From NCBI RefSeq assembly GCF_004118285.1, contig NZ_SDHY01000002.1:1-64000 (forward strand): a DNA stretch of 64,000 nt, written 5' to 3'. This DNA comes from Aquirufa rosea (lineage in GTDB: Bacteria; Bacteroidota; Bacteroidia; Cytophagales; Spirosomataceae). The notes beneath the pieces are model-generated. The model worked only from the letters and a program-made list of their open reading frames with translations, had not been told where the DNA came from and made no database searches. Shown here in pieces: positions 18,217 through 27,321 of the stretch; the stretch's first letter is position 1; each line of letters opens with the position of its first letter. The position numbers were made by a program, and so were the translations under genes.

Positions 18217-19671
18217 CTATGCCAAAAGTCCTGGGATGACCTTACCCGATACATCCGTCAGTCGGTACCTTCTTCCCAAATGTTTATAAGTTAATTGCTC
18301 ATGATTGATTCCCATCAGATGCAGCACGGTGGCATGAAAATCATGAATATTCACGGGGTCTTTGGCCACATTGTATCCAAATTCATCCGTCTCTCCATAC
18401 ACGGTTCCTGGCTTAGTACCTCCGCCAGCCATAAAAATACTATAAGCTCTTGGGTGGTGATCACGTCCGTAATTATCTGGAGTGAAATTCCCTTGACAAT
18501 AATTCGTCCTTCCAAACTCGCCACCCCAAATAACCAAGGTTTCATCTAATAAACCTCTTTGCTTTAAATCGGTAATCAAAGCTGCGGAAGCACGGTCTAC
18601 GTCCTGTGCTTGCATGGCCATTTCATTCGGCAGGTTTCCGTGAGAATCCCAGCCTTGGTGGTACAATTGTACAAAGCGCACCCCTGATTCAGATAATTTT
18701 CTGGCGAGCAAGGCATTGGCGGCATAAGTTCCCGGTACCAAGCAATCAGGACCATACATTTTAATAATATGGTCAGGTTCTTTAGAAAGATCAGTTAATT
18801 CAGGCACCGCAGTTTGCATGCGATAGGCCATTTCATATTGCTGTACTTTCGCTTGAATTTCAGGATCACCACTTTCATCAAATCCTAATTGATTTAACTC
18901 CGCCAAATGATCTAACATTCGGCGGCGGTCCTGCTTATCTACGCCATCGGCATCATTCAAATATAAGATGGGATCTTCGCTGGAACTAAAAACTACCCCT
19001 TGGTGTGTAGAATCTAAGAAACCATTGGTCCACAATTTGGAATACACGCCTTGTCCATTACCACGGCCTTTAGATAATAGCACGCAAAAAGCAGGCAAAT
19101 TCTTATTCTCACTGCCTAATCCATAACTTAACCAGGCTCCCATACTTGGCCTATTGCCCACTTGTGCGCCAGTCTGCAAAAAAGTTAATGCCGGATCATG
19201 GTTGATGGCATCCGTATTCATAGTTCGTACGATACAAATGTCATCTGCTATTTTAGCAATATTGGGAAGCAAATCACTGATGTATGCGCCCGACTGTCCA
19301 TGCTGCCTGAAATTATAATAAGACCCCATCAGAGGAAACTTGGTCTGACTGGCGGTCATACCCGTTAGGCGTTGTCCTCCCCGAATGGACTCCGGTAAAT
19401 CCTGGCCCATCATTTTGTTTAACAAGGGCTTGTAGTCGAATGTCTCGTATTGGGAGGGTGCCCCATTTTGGCATAAATAAATAATGCGCTTGGCCTTAGG
19501 GGCATACTGAGCCAGCCCCAAAGGACTAGCTGACATATCTGTGCCATCTCCTTTCCAAATCTTGGGAATCAATAATGAACCCAATGCTAAACCACCAATT
19601 CCCGCGGCTGCCTTTCCGAAGAAATGCCTTCGCGTGATATTCAGTCTATTTTTCAAAAACTCATTTTCCAT
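18217..19671 (-). CDS. DUF1501 protein, Tat-exported
   Basis: 484 residues. The start LNITRRHFFGKAAAGIGGLALGSLL is a twin-arginine signal. Typical DUF1501 features are FLCQNGAPSQYETFDYKP-like text, MNTDAINHDPALTFLQTG, QLYHQGWDSHGN and VIWGGEFGRTNYCQGN, a fold related to sulfatases and alkaline phosphatases. DUF1501 genes are nearly always next to DUF1549/DUF1553 cytochromes in Planctomycetes and some Bacteroidota; their reaction is unknown. Here it is 12 bp after the DUF1553 gene and 5 bp before the DUF2231 gene. Confidence 0.9.
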   Translation of the reverse strand: MENEFLKNRLNITRRHFFGKAAAGIGGLALGSLLIPKIWKGDGTDMSASPLGLAQYAPKAKRIIYLCQNGAPSQYETFDYKPLLNKMMGQDLPESIRGGQRLTGMTASQTKFPLMGSYYNFRQHGQSGAYISDLLPNIAKIADDICIVRTMNTDAINHDPALTFLQTGAQVGNRPSMGAWLSYGLGSENKNLPAFCVLLSKGRGNGQGVYSKLWTNGFLDSTHQGVVFSSSEDPILYLNDADGVDKQDRRRMLDHLAELNQLGFDESGDPEIQAKVQQYEMAYRMQTAVPELTDLSKEPDHIIKMYGPDCLVPGTYAANALLARKLSESGVRFVQLYHQGWDSHGNLPNEMAMQAQDVDRASAALITDLKQRGLLDETLVIWGGEFGRTNYCQGNFTPDNYGRDHHPRAYSIFMAGGGTKPGTVYGETDEFGYNVAKDPVNIHDFHATVLHLMGINHEQLTYKHLGRRYRLTDVSGKVIPGLLA

Positions 19672-19683
19672 AGCTGAAATCGT

Positions 19684-22014
19684 TTAAACCCGCATTAAAG
19701 TTTCTTCCATATTATAAATCATCTGTATCGTTTGCATCAAAGCTGCTGTAAATGGGTTAAGCAAAGATGGTTCTACAGGATATTCCCCAATTTGCAGGAG
19801 CTTCTTAATTTTTTGTGGCCTCTTCTTGAACTCATTTTGCTCAGCCTCCAGGTATTTTTTCAAAATCGATAATTCCTTGGATTGGGGAGTCCTACAAACA
19901 ATCTTTCTAAACACTTGACTTAACAGTTCATCCGTAGGCAACTTAAGCTTTAACATATTTTCTGCCAACACGCGGGCACTTTCTGAAACATGGGGATCAT
20001 TCATCATGACCAAGGCTTGCAAAGGCGTGTTAGTCCTTCCTCGTTGCACCTCGCATTGATCTCGGTTGCTGGCATCAAAAATCAACATGGAGGGAGGAGG
20101 AACAGTACGTTTAATAAATACATACATGCCTCTTCGGTATAAATCTTTTCGATGGTCCTGTACATAGGTCATTAAGGAACCCCGACCCGAGGAGGCCACT
20201 TCCCAAATACCCTTGGGTTGATAAGGCTTCACGCTGGGACCACCTATTTCTGGATTGAGTAAACCTGAACTAGCCAATACGTGATCACGAACATTTTCGG
20301 CAGGTATCCGTAGACGAGGGGCATGGGATAAATAAACATTATCTGGATCCACTTTCAGGTGTTCTGACTTCACTACGGAGGATTGACGGTAAGTAGCTGA
20401 TGTGACAATTTGCTTCACCAATCGCTTGATATTCCAATGGTGGGATTTGAAGTCTACGGCTAGCCAATCCAATAATTCAGGATGAGATGGTAATTCCCCT
20501 TGCATTCCAAAATCTCCCAAGGTTTTTACAATTCCCCTTCCAAAAAACTGAAACCATACCCGATTGACAAATACGCGTGAAGTCAATGGGTTTTGATCAT
20601 CCAAAAGCCATTTGGCTAGACCTAAACGATTTTTTCCATATTTCTGTGGAGAATAAGGCAAAATGCTTTTAGGAATACCCACTCCTACCGGTTCCCCATG
20701 TGCATCATAATTTCCCCGATTCAATACATAAGTGGGACGCCATTGAGTAGAGTCCTGCATCACCATCACTTCCACAGCCGCTGTATCCCGCTTATTAATG
20801 AATTTCAAAATGGATGACACTTCCTGACTGGTAATTTTAATATTGGGAGGGTCAGCAAAGGAAGCATCGATGGTTCCAAACAAACCTTTTTCAGGCACTT
20901 GATTGAAAAAGGCAAAAGTACTGTAATAGTCCTTTTGTGAAATCGGATCATATTTATGATCATGACATTTGGAGCATTCAAAGGTCAATGCCAAAAATGC
21001 CTTCCCAAAAGTACTGGTTCGGTCATTGACATATTCTACGCGGTATTCCTCATCTATCACCCCACCCTCTTGGGTGATTTTATGATTTCGATTAAAACCC
21101 GTGGCAAGAACCATTTCTTTAGTGGCATGGGGAATTAAATCTCCGGCCAACTGCCAGGTTAAAAATTTAGCATAGGAATAATTCGAATTAAAAGCATGTA
21201 TGACCCAATCTCTCCAAGGCCACATGGTACGCAATCCATCATCTTGATACCCATGAGAATCAGCATATCGGGCCACATCTAACCAATAGGTGGCCATTTT
21301 CTCGCCGTAATGTTTATTGCCAAGCAATTCATCCACGATTTTTTCGTAAGCGTTGGGACTAGTATCTTTCAAAAAGCGCTCCTGCATTTCTAAGCTTGGA
21401 GGTAAGCCCGTCAAATCAAAACATACCCGTTTGAGTAATCGCTCCTTGTCCGCTTCTTCACTTGGGCTCAATCCTTTCTCTTTCATCTTAACATAGGTAA
21501 AATGATCGATGGGATTACGTACCCAAGATTCATCCGCGTCAGGGATAGCAGGGGATTTAGGAACAATAAAAGCCCAATGTGGCTTGTATTTGGCACCTTG
21601 CTGAATCCATTTTTCTATCAATTCTATTTCCCGAGGACTGAGGGTCAAATTTGACTTCATGGGAGGCATTCGAAGAGAGGTATCTTTGGAAGTGATACGG
21701 GCCATCACTTCGGAGGCTTCTGGGTTTCCTGGTACAATGGCATGTGCTTTGGTATTATCTTTAAATGCAGCATAAGCTCCCTCTGGGGTATCTAATCGCA
21801 AATGGGCTTCCCTTTTATTAGCATCAGGACCGTGGCATTTAAAACACCGATCCGATAATATAGGGCGAATATGGTAATTATAATCAACGACATCAGGTAA
21901 GCTAGTATCATCTGCTTGTAAAGTGGTACATTGCCAAGAACTGTAGGCAAAGACACTAAGAATTCCAACAAGAAGTAAAAACCGAATGAATTGCTTTAAC
22001 ATATATAGACTCAT
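19684..22014 (-). CDS. Planctomycete-type cytochrome c with DUF1549 and DUF1553
   Basis: 776 residues. A membrane-spanning signal segment (FIRFLLLVGILSVFAYS) leads into a PSCyt1 domain with haem motif CFKCH (about residue 57) and RMPPMKSNLTLSPRE. DUF1549 follows (RLLKRVCFDLTGLPPS, MATYWLDVARYADSHGYQDD), then DUF1553 in the second half (LTSRVFVNRVWFQFFGRGIV, PLQALVMMNDP). The function is unknown but the partner gene is DUF1501. The start at 22014 abuts the stop of the kelch gene with no gap; an ATG at 22002 is an alternative. Confidence 0.92.
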   Translation of the reverse strand: MSLYMLKQFIRFLLLVGILSVFAYSSWQCTTLQADDTSLPDVVDYNYHIRPILSDRCFKCHGPDANKREAHLRLDTPEGAYAAFKDNTKAHAIVPGNPEASEVMARITSKDTSLRMPPMKSNLTLSPREIELIEKWIQQGAKYKPHWAFIVPKSPAIPDADESWVRNPIDHFTYVKMKEKGLSPSEEADKERLLKRVCFDLTGLPPSLEMQERFLKDTSPNAYEKIVDELLGNKHYGEKMATYWLDVARYADSHGYQDDGLRTMWPWRDWVIHAFNSNYSYAKFLTWQLAGDLIPHATKEMVLATGFNRNHKITQEGGVIDEEYRVEYVNDRTSTFGKAFLALTFECSKCHDHKYDPISQKDYYSTFAFFNQVPEKGLFGTIDASFADPPNIKITSQEVSSILKFINKRDTAAVEVMVMQDSTQWRPTYVLNRGNYDAHGEPVGVGIPKSILPYSPQKYGKNRLGLAKWLLDDQNPLTSRVFVNRVWFQFFGRGIVKTLGDFGMQGELPSHPELLDWLAVDFKSHHWNIKRLVKQIVTSATYRQSSVVKSEHLKVDPDNVYLSHAPRLRIPAENVRDHVLASSGLLNPEIGGPSVKPYQPKGIWEVASSGRGSLMTYVQDHRKDLYRRGMYVFIKRTVPPPSMLIFDASNRDQCEVQRGRTNTPLQALVMMNDPHVSESARVLAENMLKLKLPTDELLSQVFRKIVCRTPQSKELSILKKYLEAEQNEFKKRPQKIKKLLQIGEYPVEPSLLNPFTAALMQTIQMIYNMEETLMRV

Positions 22015-22992
22015 TTATTTCCAAGATAAGCATTCCATTTCATTCAACTCTGGTCCTCCTCCCCGATTAGCACTACCAGCTACTACGTATATTTTACCTT
22101 TCCAATAAACAACGCCTGTTCCATGTCTACCTTGTTTTAAATTAGGTAAGCTAAACCAAGTTCCTTTTCTCGTATCTAGTACTTCTACTTCAGCATGACC
22201 TGGCACTTGCTTCACACTTTCCCCATTCATCACCACCAAATATGGACCGATTCCTAAAGAGGAAGTGCCCGCTCTTAAGGTAGGAAGCCCCTCTACCAAG
22301 GTAGACCATTGATTGGTTTTAAAGTCAAATACATCCACTTCCTTGATGCACAAATCTAACACTTTACCAATTTTAGCGTGGGAAGTCCGGCCTCCTGCCA
22401 CGTAAGCTTTATCCTTTCCCACCATTACTGCTTGAAAATGATCTCTCGCCCTGGGTGCATCAGGTAGGACTTTCCAAGTGTTGTTTTTAGTATCATATTC
22501 ATCAAACCAAGTTACGTGTCCATCGTAATGTCCATCGATAATGCCTGCGACTAAATAAATTTTAGTCCCACGAGTAAAAACACCAACGGAACCCCTTACA
22601 CGTTCGGCAGGAATACTGGCACCTTGTCTCCAGGTTTTTGTTTTAGGATTGAAAATCAAAAAATGAGGTATAGGTTTTTCATGTGGATAGGAGCCTGTCA
22701 ATGCCCCAATCACATAAATCTCATGCTGAAAAGAAATGGCTTGAAAATGATGAAACTCCATGGGAGCATCCGCTAAAACCGTCCAGTTGGATGTTTTGGG
22801 ATCAAATTCTTCGATCGGACGATTACCTCGACCACCCAGAGCATAAAATTTTCCATCGCATTCCACCATGGAACTCTCATGTCTTTTTTGTGCTGGCTGT
22901 TGGGAACTTATTATTTGCCAAGAAAGATTTGTGTCCTGCGCAGACATCCCAAGTGAGATTAATCCCAAGCAAATCGAGAGAAACATTTTCAT
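22015..22992 (-). CDS. Secreted kelch-repeat protein
   Basis: 325 residues with a signal peptide (FLSICLGLISLGMSAQ). At least five kelch blades are visible with the GG and W/Y pattern (KFYALGGRGN, EIYVIGALTG, KIYLVAGIIDG, KAYVAGGRTSH, KIYVVAGSANRGGG). Kelch propellers of this type include sugar oxidases and sialic acid mutarotases, but no active-site signature is clear. It is the first gene of the DUF1553-DUF1501 block. Its leader contains AAACCTAT at 22999-23006, 6 nt before the ATG. Confidence 0.85.
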   Translation of the reverse strand: MKMFLSICLGLISLGMSAQDTNLSWQIISSQQPAQKRHESSMVECDGKFYALGGRGNRPIEEFDPKTSNWTVLADAPMEFHHFQAISFQHEIYVIGALTGSYPHEKPIPHFLIFNPKTKTWRQGASIPAERVRGSVGVFTRGTKIYLVAGIIDGHYDGHVTWFDEYDTKNNTWKVLPDAPRARDHFQAVMVGKDKAYVAGGRTSHAKIGKVLDLCIKEVDVFDFKTNQWSTLVEGLPTLRAGTSSLGIGPYLVVMNGESVKQVPGHAEVEVLDTRKGTWFSLPNLKQGRHGTGVVYWKGKIYVVAGSANRGGGPELNEMECLSWK

Positions 22993-23137
22993 GGTTTAAT
23001 AGGTTTAAAGTTCTAATGTAAAAAAAATCTTGAAATGTTCATCTTTTTACAGGGATAGGACTAGATAAAATTTCCACATTTTATTTTTAGATTAGTGCGT
23101 TAAAATACCCAGTAAGGACCCTTTAATTTGACAAAAT

Positions 23138-24550
23138 ATGAATAAGAGACTTAGCCTCATCGGCGGAATTGCCCTTGCATCCATCAGTTTGCTGTCGCTA
23201 AAAAACGCCCCTAAGGAGGCCATACTAGATGAATCTACTGAAAAAACCTACACCCAGTATTGTTCTAGCTGCCATGGCGAGAAAGTGGACGCCTTTGTAG
23301 ACCGCACTTGGAAACATGGCAAAACGAAGCCAGAATTGATTGCCTCCATCAGTAATGGATATGCTGATTTAGGTATGCCTGCTTGGAAAGCCGCTTTGAG
23401 CGCCAAAGAAATTGAAAAGTTAGCGGATTTAATCACAGAAAAATTAGCCAGTGTAGACCAATACAAGTTTGCCAATAAGCCTAGCTCCAATGTATTCAAA
23501 TCGGAAGGAATGACAGTGGTTTTGGACACCATTGCTACTGGATTCGAAAGTCCGTGGGGCTTTGCTCAATTACCGAACAAAGACTACTTAATTACGGATC
23601 GTTCAGGTACCTTATATTTAGTAGACCAAAAACAACATAAAACAGCCATAAAAGGTACTCCAGCGGTTATGGCGAAGGGACAAGGCGGTTTGTTAGATGT
23701 AGTTCTACATCCAAAATATGCTTCCAATGGTTGGATTTACCTTTCCTATTCCAAGTTTAAAACAGAAAATGGTCAAACATTAACTGCTACCGGAATAGTC
23801 CGTGGAAAAATTAAGAACAATGAATGGGTAGAGTCTCAAGATATTTTTGAGTCAATACCTTATACCAAAACCTTCCACCATTTTGGTTCTCGTATTGCCT
23901 TTGATAAAAAAGGATACTTATTCTTTAGTGTGGGTGAAAGAGGAATGGAAAAAGTATTCCCACAAGAAACGGACAATGACAATGGAAAAATTCACCGTCT
24001 AAACGATGACGGATCTATTCCAAAAGACAATCCATTTGTAGGCAAGGATAAAGAAAAATTCCATCACAGCATTTATTCTTATGGACAAAGAAACCCACAG
24101 GGTTTAACGTTAAATCCATACACTGGTGATATCTGGGAAACAGAACATGGTCCAAGAGGTGGTGATGAAATCAATATTATCCAGGCTGGTAAAAACTATG
24201 GATGGCCCACTATTTCTTACGGAATCAATTATGATGGTAAACCTATTACCAATATTTCAAAAAAAGAAGGCATGGAACAGCCGATTACCTATTACTTACC
24301 TTCTATCGCTCCATCAGGCTTAGCTTTTGTAGACAGTGATAAATACCCAGCTTGGAAAGGAAATTTAATGATGGGTTCATTGCGTTTTAACTACATGAAC
24401 AGAGTTGTAGTAAAAAACAATAAAGTAGTTTCTCAAGAAAAAGTCTTGGTTAACCTAGGCCGTATGCGTAATGTGAAGATGGGTATGGATGGCTATTTAT
24501 ATGTAGGCGTAGAGAATCCAGGCATGGTATTCCGTTTGAGGCCACAATAA
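23138..24550 (+). CDS. Cytochrome c - PQQ sugar dehydrogenase fusion
   Basis: 470 residues with a signal peptide. Residues about 35-110 form a small cytochrome c domain with haem motif CSSCH. From about residue 130 to the end is a soluble aldose/glucose-dehydrogenase quinoprotein propeller (SPWGFAQLPNKDYLITDR, GQGGLLDVVLHPKY, FHHFGSRIAFDKKGYLFFSVGER, YSYGQRNPQGLTLNP, ETEHGPRGGDEINII). The fusion would pass electrons from sugar oxidation through its own haem. It is transcribed divergently from the kelch-DUF1553 operon and ends in its own terminator. Confidence 0.92.
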   Translation: MNKRLSLIGGIALASISLLSLKNAPKEAILDESTEKTYTQYCSSCHGEKVDAFVDRTWKHGKTKPELIASISNGYADLGMPAWKAALSAKEIEKLADLITEKLASVDQYKFANKPSSNVFKSEGMTVVLDTIATGFESPWGFAQLPNKDYLITDRSGTLYLVDQKQHKTAIKGTPAVMAKGQGGLLDVVLHPKYASNGWIYLSYSKFKTENGQTLTATGIVRGKIKNNEWVESQDIFESIPYTKTFHHFGSRIAFDKKGYLFFSVGERGMEKVFPQETDNDNGKIHRLNDDGSIPKDNPFVGKDKEKFHHSIYSYGQRNPQGLTLNPYTGDIWETEHGPRGGDEINIIQAGKNYGWPTISYGINYDGKPITNISKKEGMEQPITYYLPSIAPSGLAFVDSDKYPAWKGNLMMGSLRFNYMNRVVVKNNKVVSQEKVLVNLGRMRNVKMGMDGYLYVGVENPGMVFRLRPQ

Positions 24551-24573
24551 GAATTTAATCATTTAGTACCTGA

Positions 24574-24614
24574 AAAGGGGTCAGCATATGATATGCTGGC
24601 CCCTTTGTTTTTTA
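24574..24614 (+). terminator. Rho-independent terminator of the quinoprotein fusion
   Basis: A 16-bp arm AAAGGGGTCAGCATAT (24574-24589) pairs with ATATGCTGGCCCCTTT (24591-24606) with one G-T pair, followed by GTTTTTTT. The hairpin closes over a very small loop. Confidence 0.9.
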
Positions 24615-24746
24615 ATAGCCTTCCATTTACTGCCCATTATTATGGAGCAATACTGCTTCCTTCCACATACTCGCCAATACTGGTATTTTACAATTTGCAT
24701 GAACTATTCACCACTCATCCAAAACAAACTATTGTTCGTCATATAG

Positions 24747-24772
24747 TACTATGTATAACAAAGTACCTAGTA
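24747..24772. promoter_or_regulatory. Imperfect palindrome, candidate operator
   Basis: TACTATGTA (24747-24755), an 8-nt spacer, then TACCTAGTA (24764-24772); the second arm matches the reverse complement of the first in 8 of 9 positions. It directly abuts the promoter-like box TAGTTTTG, so a bound protein would block transcription. The TACTATGTA type of half-site recalls PadR-family operators, but no PadR gene is in this window. Confidence 0.45.
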
Positions 24773-24780
24773 TAGTTTTG
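24773..24780 (+). promoter_or_regulatory. Candidate -7 box (TAGTTTTG)
   Basis: TAGTTTTG fits the Bacteroidota consensus TAnnTTTG and lies about 94 bp before the TonB receptor ATG. A matching -33 TTG at the usual spacing is not clear. Confidence 0.4.
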
Positions 24781-24873
24781 CATTGTTAACGAAGGACATG
24801 CAACCAATGGCTTCATGTATACATCTAAGACATATTCTCATAAAACAACCAAAAAACTAATTCAATCCGCCTA

Positions 24874-27321
24874 ATGAAAACTTTTATTTTATCCACCTTT
24901 ATGGCCATTATTACCCCTATTTTAGCTTTTGCCGACAACGGTTTATCGGCTAAAATCAGAGATGAAAAAAATCAGCCTGTTCCCTTTGCCTCAGTTATTT
25001 TGAGAAAAGCTAGTGACTCGACTTTAGTGAAGGGATTTATCACTGACGAGAATGGTGAGTTAAAAGCCGCCGCCATTCCTCAAGGAAATTATACTTTAAA
25101 AATTCAATTTACTGGTTACAAAGCCTTCACAAAAAACATAGGTGAAGTGAATGCCAATACTCAAATAGACTTAGGGGTTATTGCCTTAGAACCAGCAACT
25201 ACTGAGTTGACTGAAGTCATCGTAAAAGCGACAAAGCCATTCATCGAAAAACAGTTGGATAAAACCGTAGTCAATGTAGAAAACTCAGTGATGGCCGCAG
25301 GAAACTCCGCCATGGAAGTGCTCGAGCGCTCTCCGGGTGTAATTGTCGATAAAGATGGGAACATCAGTTTACGTGGCAAACAAGGAGTGAAAGTGATGAT
25401 AGACGGAAAGGTTTCCTACCTTTCTGGAAACGACCTAAGTAACTTTTTGAGAAATCTATCTGCTGATCAAATTTCTCAATTGGAAATTATGACCAACCCC
25501 TCTTCTAAATATGATGCGGCTGGTACCGCAGGAATCATCAACATTAAAATGAAAAAGAATGCAAACATGGGTATGAACGGATCAGTAAATGGTTCGATTG
25601 GCCAAGGTGTTTACACTCGCTCCAGCGCAGGGTTAAATTTGAACTATCGTAACAAGGGCTGGAATGTCTTTGGAAACGCCTCTTATTTTGGTCGAAATAA
25701 CTTGCAGCATAATGATATTACTCGATATTTCCGTGCACAAAATGAGGTTTGGAGTTCCTCGACCGACCTACCCTTCAAAGGTACTTACACCAATTTAAAA
25801 GCTGGGGCAGATTGGACGGTCAACGAAAAAACAACTTTGGGAGTGCTTTTCTCGGGAGGGTTAAATCAAACTACCTTGAACAACGGCTTAAATCAATCCA
25901 TACAGCGAAACCTGAGCACCAATGCCATCATGAGCAAATTGGATACTTACAATTCTATGGACAACCCGTTCCATAACTTTGCGAACAACTTCAATCTAAA
26001 ACATACTTTTGATAGCACAGGAAAAGAACTGACAGTCGATTTGGACTATGCTAGATTTGTGGATAAAAACCAAAATGACTATTTGACTCAATGGTATGGA
26101 TCAGAGTTAACTAAAATCAAAAATGACTCCCTTTTGCGTACCGGAGCACGATCTTTCATCAATCAATATTCCTTAAAATCTGACTTCGTTCTACCCATTT
26201 CTAAGACTAGCAAATGGGGAATGGGAGTTAAATCTAGCTATGTTAAAACTGATAACGATTTACAGTTCAGGGGAAAAACAGCCGGTGAAGAGAACTATAC
26301 CTTCTTATATAAACAAAGCAACCGCTTTATGTATGAAGAGCAGATTCATGCCGCATATTTAAATACAGAGCGGAAAATAGGTAAATGGAGCTATCAAATT
26401 GGATTGAGAGGAGAATGGACGATCGCAGATGGTAAATCCATGGCTTATGAAAATGCTGCTACAGATTCTTCTTTCCACAGAGATTATAAGCAATTATTCC
26501 CAAGTGCCTTTTTACAATACGAAGTAAACAAGAACCATACTTTAGGATTGAACTACAGTCGCCGCATTAATCGCCCTGGATACTCAGACCTAAATCCATT
26601 CGTATTCTTCTTGGACAACTATACTTATCAAGTGGGAAACCCGATGTTGATGCCACAGCTGACCAACTCCTTCGAACTTACTCATACATTTAAAGGCGCC
26701 TTCAATTCCACTTTTGGTTACAGCCATACCAATGATGTGATTACCCAATTGCTCAGACAAGACACTGAAGCGCGTAAGACGTACCAAACTTCTGCTAACC
26801 TAGCTCAGAGAACATCTTATAGCTTAAGTTTCTCCTTACCGATACCAGTAACCAAATGGTGGACAAGTAATACGGACATCCAACTTAACCGCAACGAATT
26901 AGTGGGTAAGGTAGATGATGCTCAACTTAACCAATCTGGAAACATGTTCTACATCAATTCTAACCATACATTTACGCTAAACAATGGCTTTAAATTAGAA
27001 ATGGGCGGACAATTCTTCTCAGGTGGTTTAGAGCAAGCCTTTAACTTCGGTCCGGGAGGTTCCTTAAACTTAGGTATTCAAAAATCCATCTTAAACAAAA
27101 AAGGAACGATCAGCTTGAATGCCAACGATATCTTATATACTAGAAATCCTAAGGCCTTCATCAAATACGGCGACATTGATATAACGGTGAAAAACAGGAA
27201 TGATACACGCGTAATAAGGTTCAATTTTACCTATCGATTTGGAAACACGGCTATCAAAGGCGCTCGTTCCAGAAACACGGGTTTAGATGATGAAAAAGGT
27301 CGGGTAAAAACCGCTAATTAA
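24874..27321 (+). CDS. TonB-dependent receptor, outer-membrane beta-barrel family
   Basis: 815 residues. A signal peptide (FILSTFMAIITPILAFA) precedes a carboxypeptidase-like regulatory domain (residues about 25-105), a plug domain (MEVLERSPGVIVDKDGNISLRGKQGVKVMIDGK, residues about 140-230) and a large barrel (SRRINRPGYSDLNPFVFFLDNYTYQVGNP) ending in FNFTYRFGNTA. This architecture is the OMP_b-brl_3 type, not SusC, and no SusD follows. The imported ligand is unknown. Its stop overlaps the convergent sulfatase-activating gene by 8 bp. Confidence 0.9.
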   Translation: MKTFILSTFMAIITPILAFADNGLSAKIRDEKNQPVPFASVILRKASDSTLVKGFITDENGELKAAAIPQGNYTLKIQFTGYKAFTKNIGEVNANTQIDLGVIALEPATTELTEVIVKATKPFIEKQLDKTVVNVENSVMAAGNSAMEVLERSPGVIVDKDGNISLRGKQGVKVMIDGKVSYLSGNDLSNFLRNLSADQISQLEIMTNPSSKYDAAGTAGIINIKMKKNANMGMNGSVNGSIGQGVYTRSSAGLNLNYRNKGWNVFGNASYFGRNNLQHNDITRYFRAQNEVWSSSTDLPFKGTYTNLKAGADWTVNEKTTLGVLFSGGLNQTTLNNGLNQSIQRNLSTNAIMSKLDTYNSMDNPFHNFANNFNLKHTFDSTGKELTVDLDYARFVDKNQNDYLTQWYGSELTKIKNDSLLRTGARSFINQYSLKSDFVLPISKTSKWGMGVKSSYVKTDNDLQFRGKTAGEENYTFLYKQSNRFMYEEQIHAAYLNTERKIGKWSYQIGLRGEWTIADGKSMAYENAATDSSFHRDYKQLFPSAFLQYEVNKNHTLGLNYSRRINRPGYSDLNPFVFFLDNYTYQVGNPMLMPQLTNSFELTHTFKGAFNSTFGYSHTNDVITQLLRQDTEARKTYQTSANLAQRTSYSLSFSLPIPVTKWWTSNTDIQLNRNELVGKVDDAQLNQSGNMFYINSNHTFTLNNGFKLEMGGQFFSGGLEQAFNFGPGGSLNLGIQKSILNKKGTISLNANDILYTRNPKAFIKYGDIDITVKNRNDTRVIRFNFTYRFGNTAIKGARSRNTGLDDEKGRVKTAN

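Larger units (their letters stand above)
24615..24873. other. Upstream region of the TonB receptor gene
   Basis: No convincing gene was seen; a short open frame at 24593-24775 starts in the terminator and resembles no known protein. The region holds an inverted repeat at 24747-24772 overlapping a promoter-like box at 24773-24780, both described separately. Confidence 0.6.

Noticed and set aside
17878-18239. Several open frames opposite the DUF2231 gene
   Set aside because: They lie inside a strongly supported gene and resemble no protein family.
24593-24775. 60-residue open frame upstream of the TonB receptor
   Set aside because: It starts within a terminator hairpin, has no leader and shows no protein-like pattern.
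24874-27321. SusC half of a classical polysaccharide utilisation locus
   Set aside because: The barrel is of the OMP_b-brl_3 type and no SusD-like lipoprotein follows; the next gene is convergent.
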